From Candidatus Delongbacteria bacterium (lineage in GTDB: Bacteria; Delongbacteria; UBA4055): a stretch of DNA of 6,473 nucleotides. Shown one piece after another: positions 6,243 to 6,473 of the stretch. The stretch's first letter is position 1, and the number at the start of each line of letters is the position of its first letter. Position numbers and translations under genes: made by a program. Where the stretch lies: positions 1-6,473 of the forward strand of contig JAFGUL010000206.1 in assembly GCA_016938535.1 (NCBI GenBank), given 5' to 3'. Below the pieces are notes generated by a model. That model saw only the letters and a program-made list of their open reading frames with translations, ran no database searches and was not told the origin of the DNA.

Positions 6243-6473
6243 TTATATTTCAATTATTTTAAGGTCATGTGCCAGATATATTTTACCGCTGAACTTTTCC
6301 GAACATTCATTCCTGAATTCCTCAACGAACGGATATGAAGCGCTGAAATGGTAGAGCAGAAGTTCTTTAACACCGCTTCTTTCGGCCACATTTCCCGTCA
6401 TCTTTGCCGTAAGATGGGTTCTTTTCACAGCCCTGTCCGCCTCATCTTCGAGAAATGTGGACTCGGCTATCGC
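6243..6473 (-). CDS. rnz: Ribonuclease Z, C-terminal part (runs off the window)
   Basis: This is the last 76 codons plus a TAA stop of a metallo-beta-lactamase-fold ribonuclease Z, the endonuclease that trims tRNA precursors just 3' of the discriminator base. The 5' part lies beyond position 6473. Seen directly: an E-S-T-F-L segment at the very start, an H-L-T-A motif about 12 residues later (His at 6414-6416), and L-L-Y-H-F-S-A-S-Y (His at 6348-6350). This series is characteristic of the RNase Z C-terminus, where the last His is a metal ligand in the family. The usual Arg of the H-x-S-x-R-Y motif is Ser here. A GTG at 6426-6428 could be read as a start, but the conserved residues continue in frame upstream of it, so it is an internal Val codon. 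Full-length relatives are about 300 residues, so roughly three quarters is missing. The pyrE start follows after 17 bp, suggesting co-transcription. Confidence 0.85.
   Translation of the reverse strand, partial: AIAESTFLEDEADRAVKRTHLTAKMTGNVAERSGVKELLLYHFSASYPFVEEFRNECSEKFSGKIYLAHDLKIIEI

Noticed and set aside
6243..6428. A complete 61-codon gene starting at GTG 6428.
   Set aside because: RNase Z signature residues continue in frame upstream to the window edge, so this is the tail of a larger gene.

Overview
The window is a compact, single-direction stretch of bacterial chromosome. All six recognisable genes and one gene remnant lie on the minus strand, so transcription runs from position 6473 towards position 1. 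Base composition is moderately AT-rich. Most starts carry purine-rich Shine-Dalgarno sequences, two of them a perfect AGGAGG. There are no tRNA or rRNA genes, CRISPR arrays, IS elements or long repeats. The gene set (RNase Z, orotate phosphoribosyltransferase, an Asp-type MurA) shows a peptidoglycan-making bacterium. I cannot place it in a phylum from this sequence alone; an uncultivated or poorly sampled lineage is possible but not shown.

Layout in transcription order: (1) 6473-6243, the C-terminal end of ribonuclease Z, cut by the window edge; (2) 6225-5563, pyrE, orotate phosphoribosyltransferase; (3) 5541-2434, a 1035-residue protein with a degenerate class III nucleotide-cyclase-like N-terminus, a STAND-type P-loop ATPase, a helical/TPR-like region and a strongly basic tail; (4) 2423-1134, murA, with the catalytic-loop Cys replaced by Asp; (5) 1134-487, a class I SAM-dependent methyltransferase of unknown substrate; (6) 483-241, a small thiamine-binding-type (MTH1187/YkoF, PF01910) protein; (7) 240-1, a short-chain dehydrogenase reading frame that lacks its N-terminal NAD(P)-binding half and has no start codon, most likely a decayed remnant running off the window.

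The gaps are 17, 21, 10, -1 and 3 bp, with no room for a terminator or ordinary promoter between genes. The six intact or partial genes therefore look like one operon whose promoter lies beyond position 6473. There is no gene-free stretch above 300 bp; the longest region without an intact gene is the SDR remnant at 1-240. Functionally the operon mixes tRNA 3' processing, pyrimidine synthesis and the first committed step of peptidoglycan synthesis. Between pyrE and murA sits a large signalling-type ATPase whose cyclase-like and Walker B catalytic residues appear altered. That protein is the least understood and most interesting object here; the Asp-type MurA, which predicts fosfomycin insensitivity, is the most directly testable.
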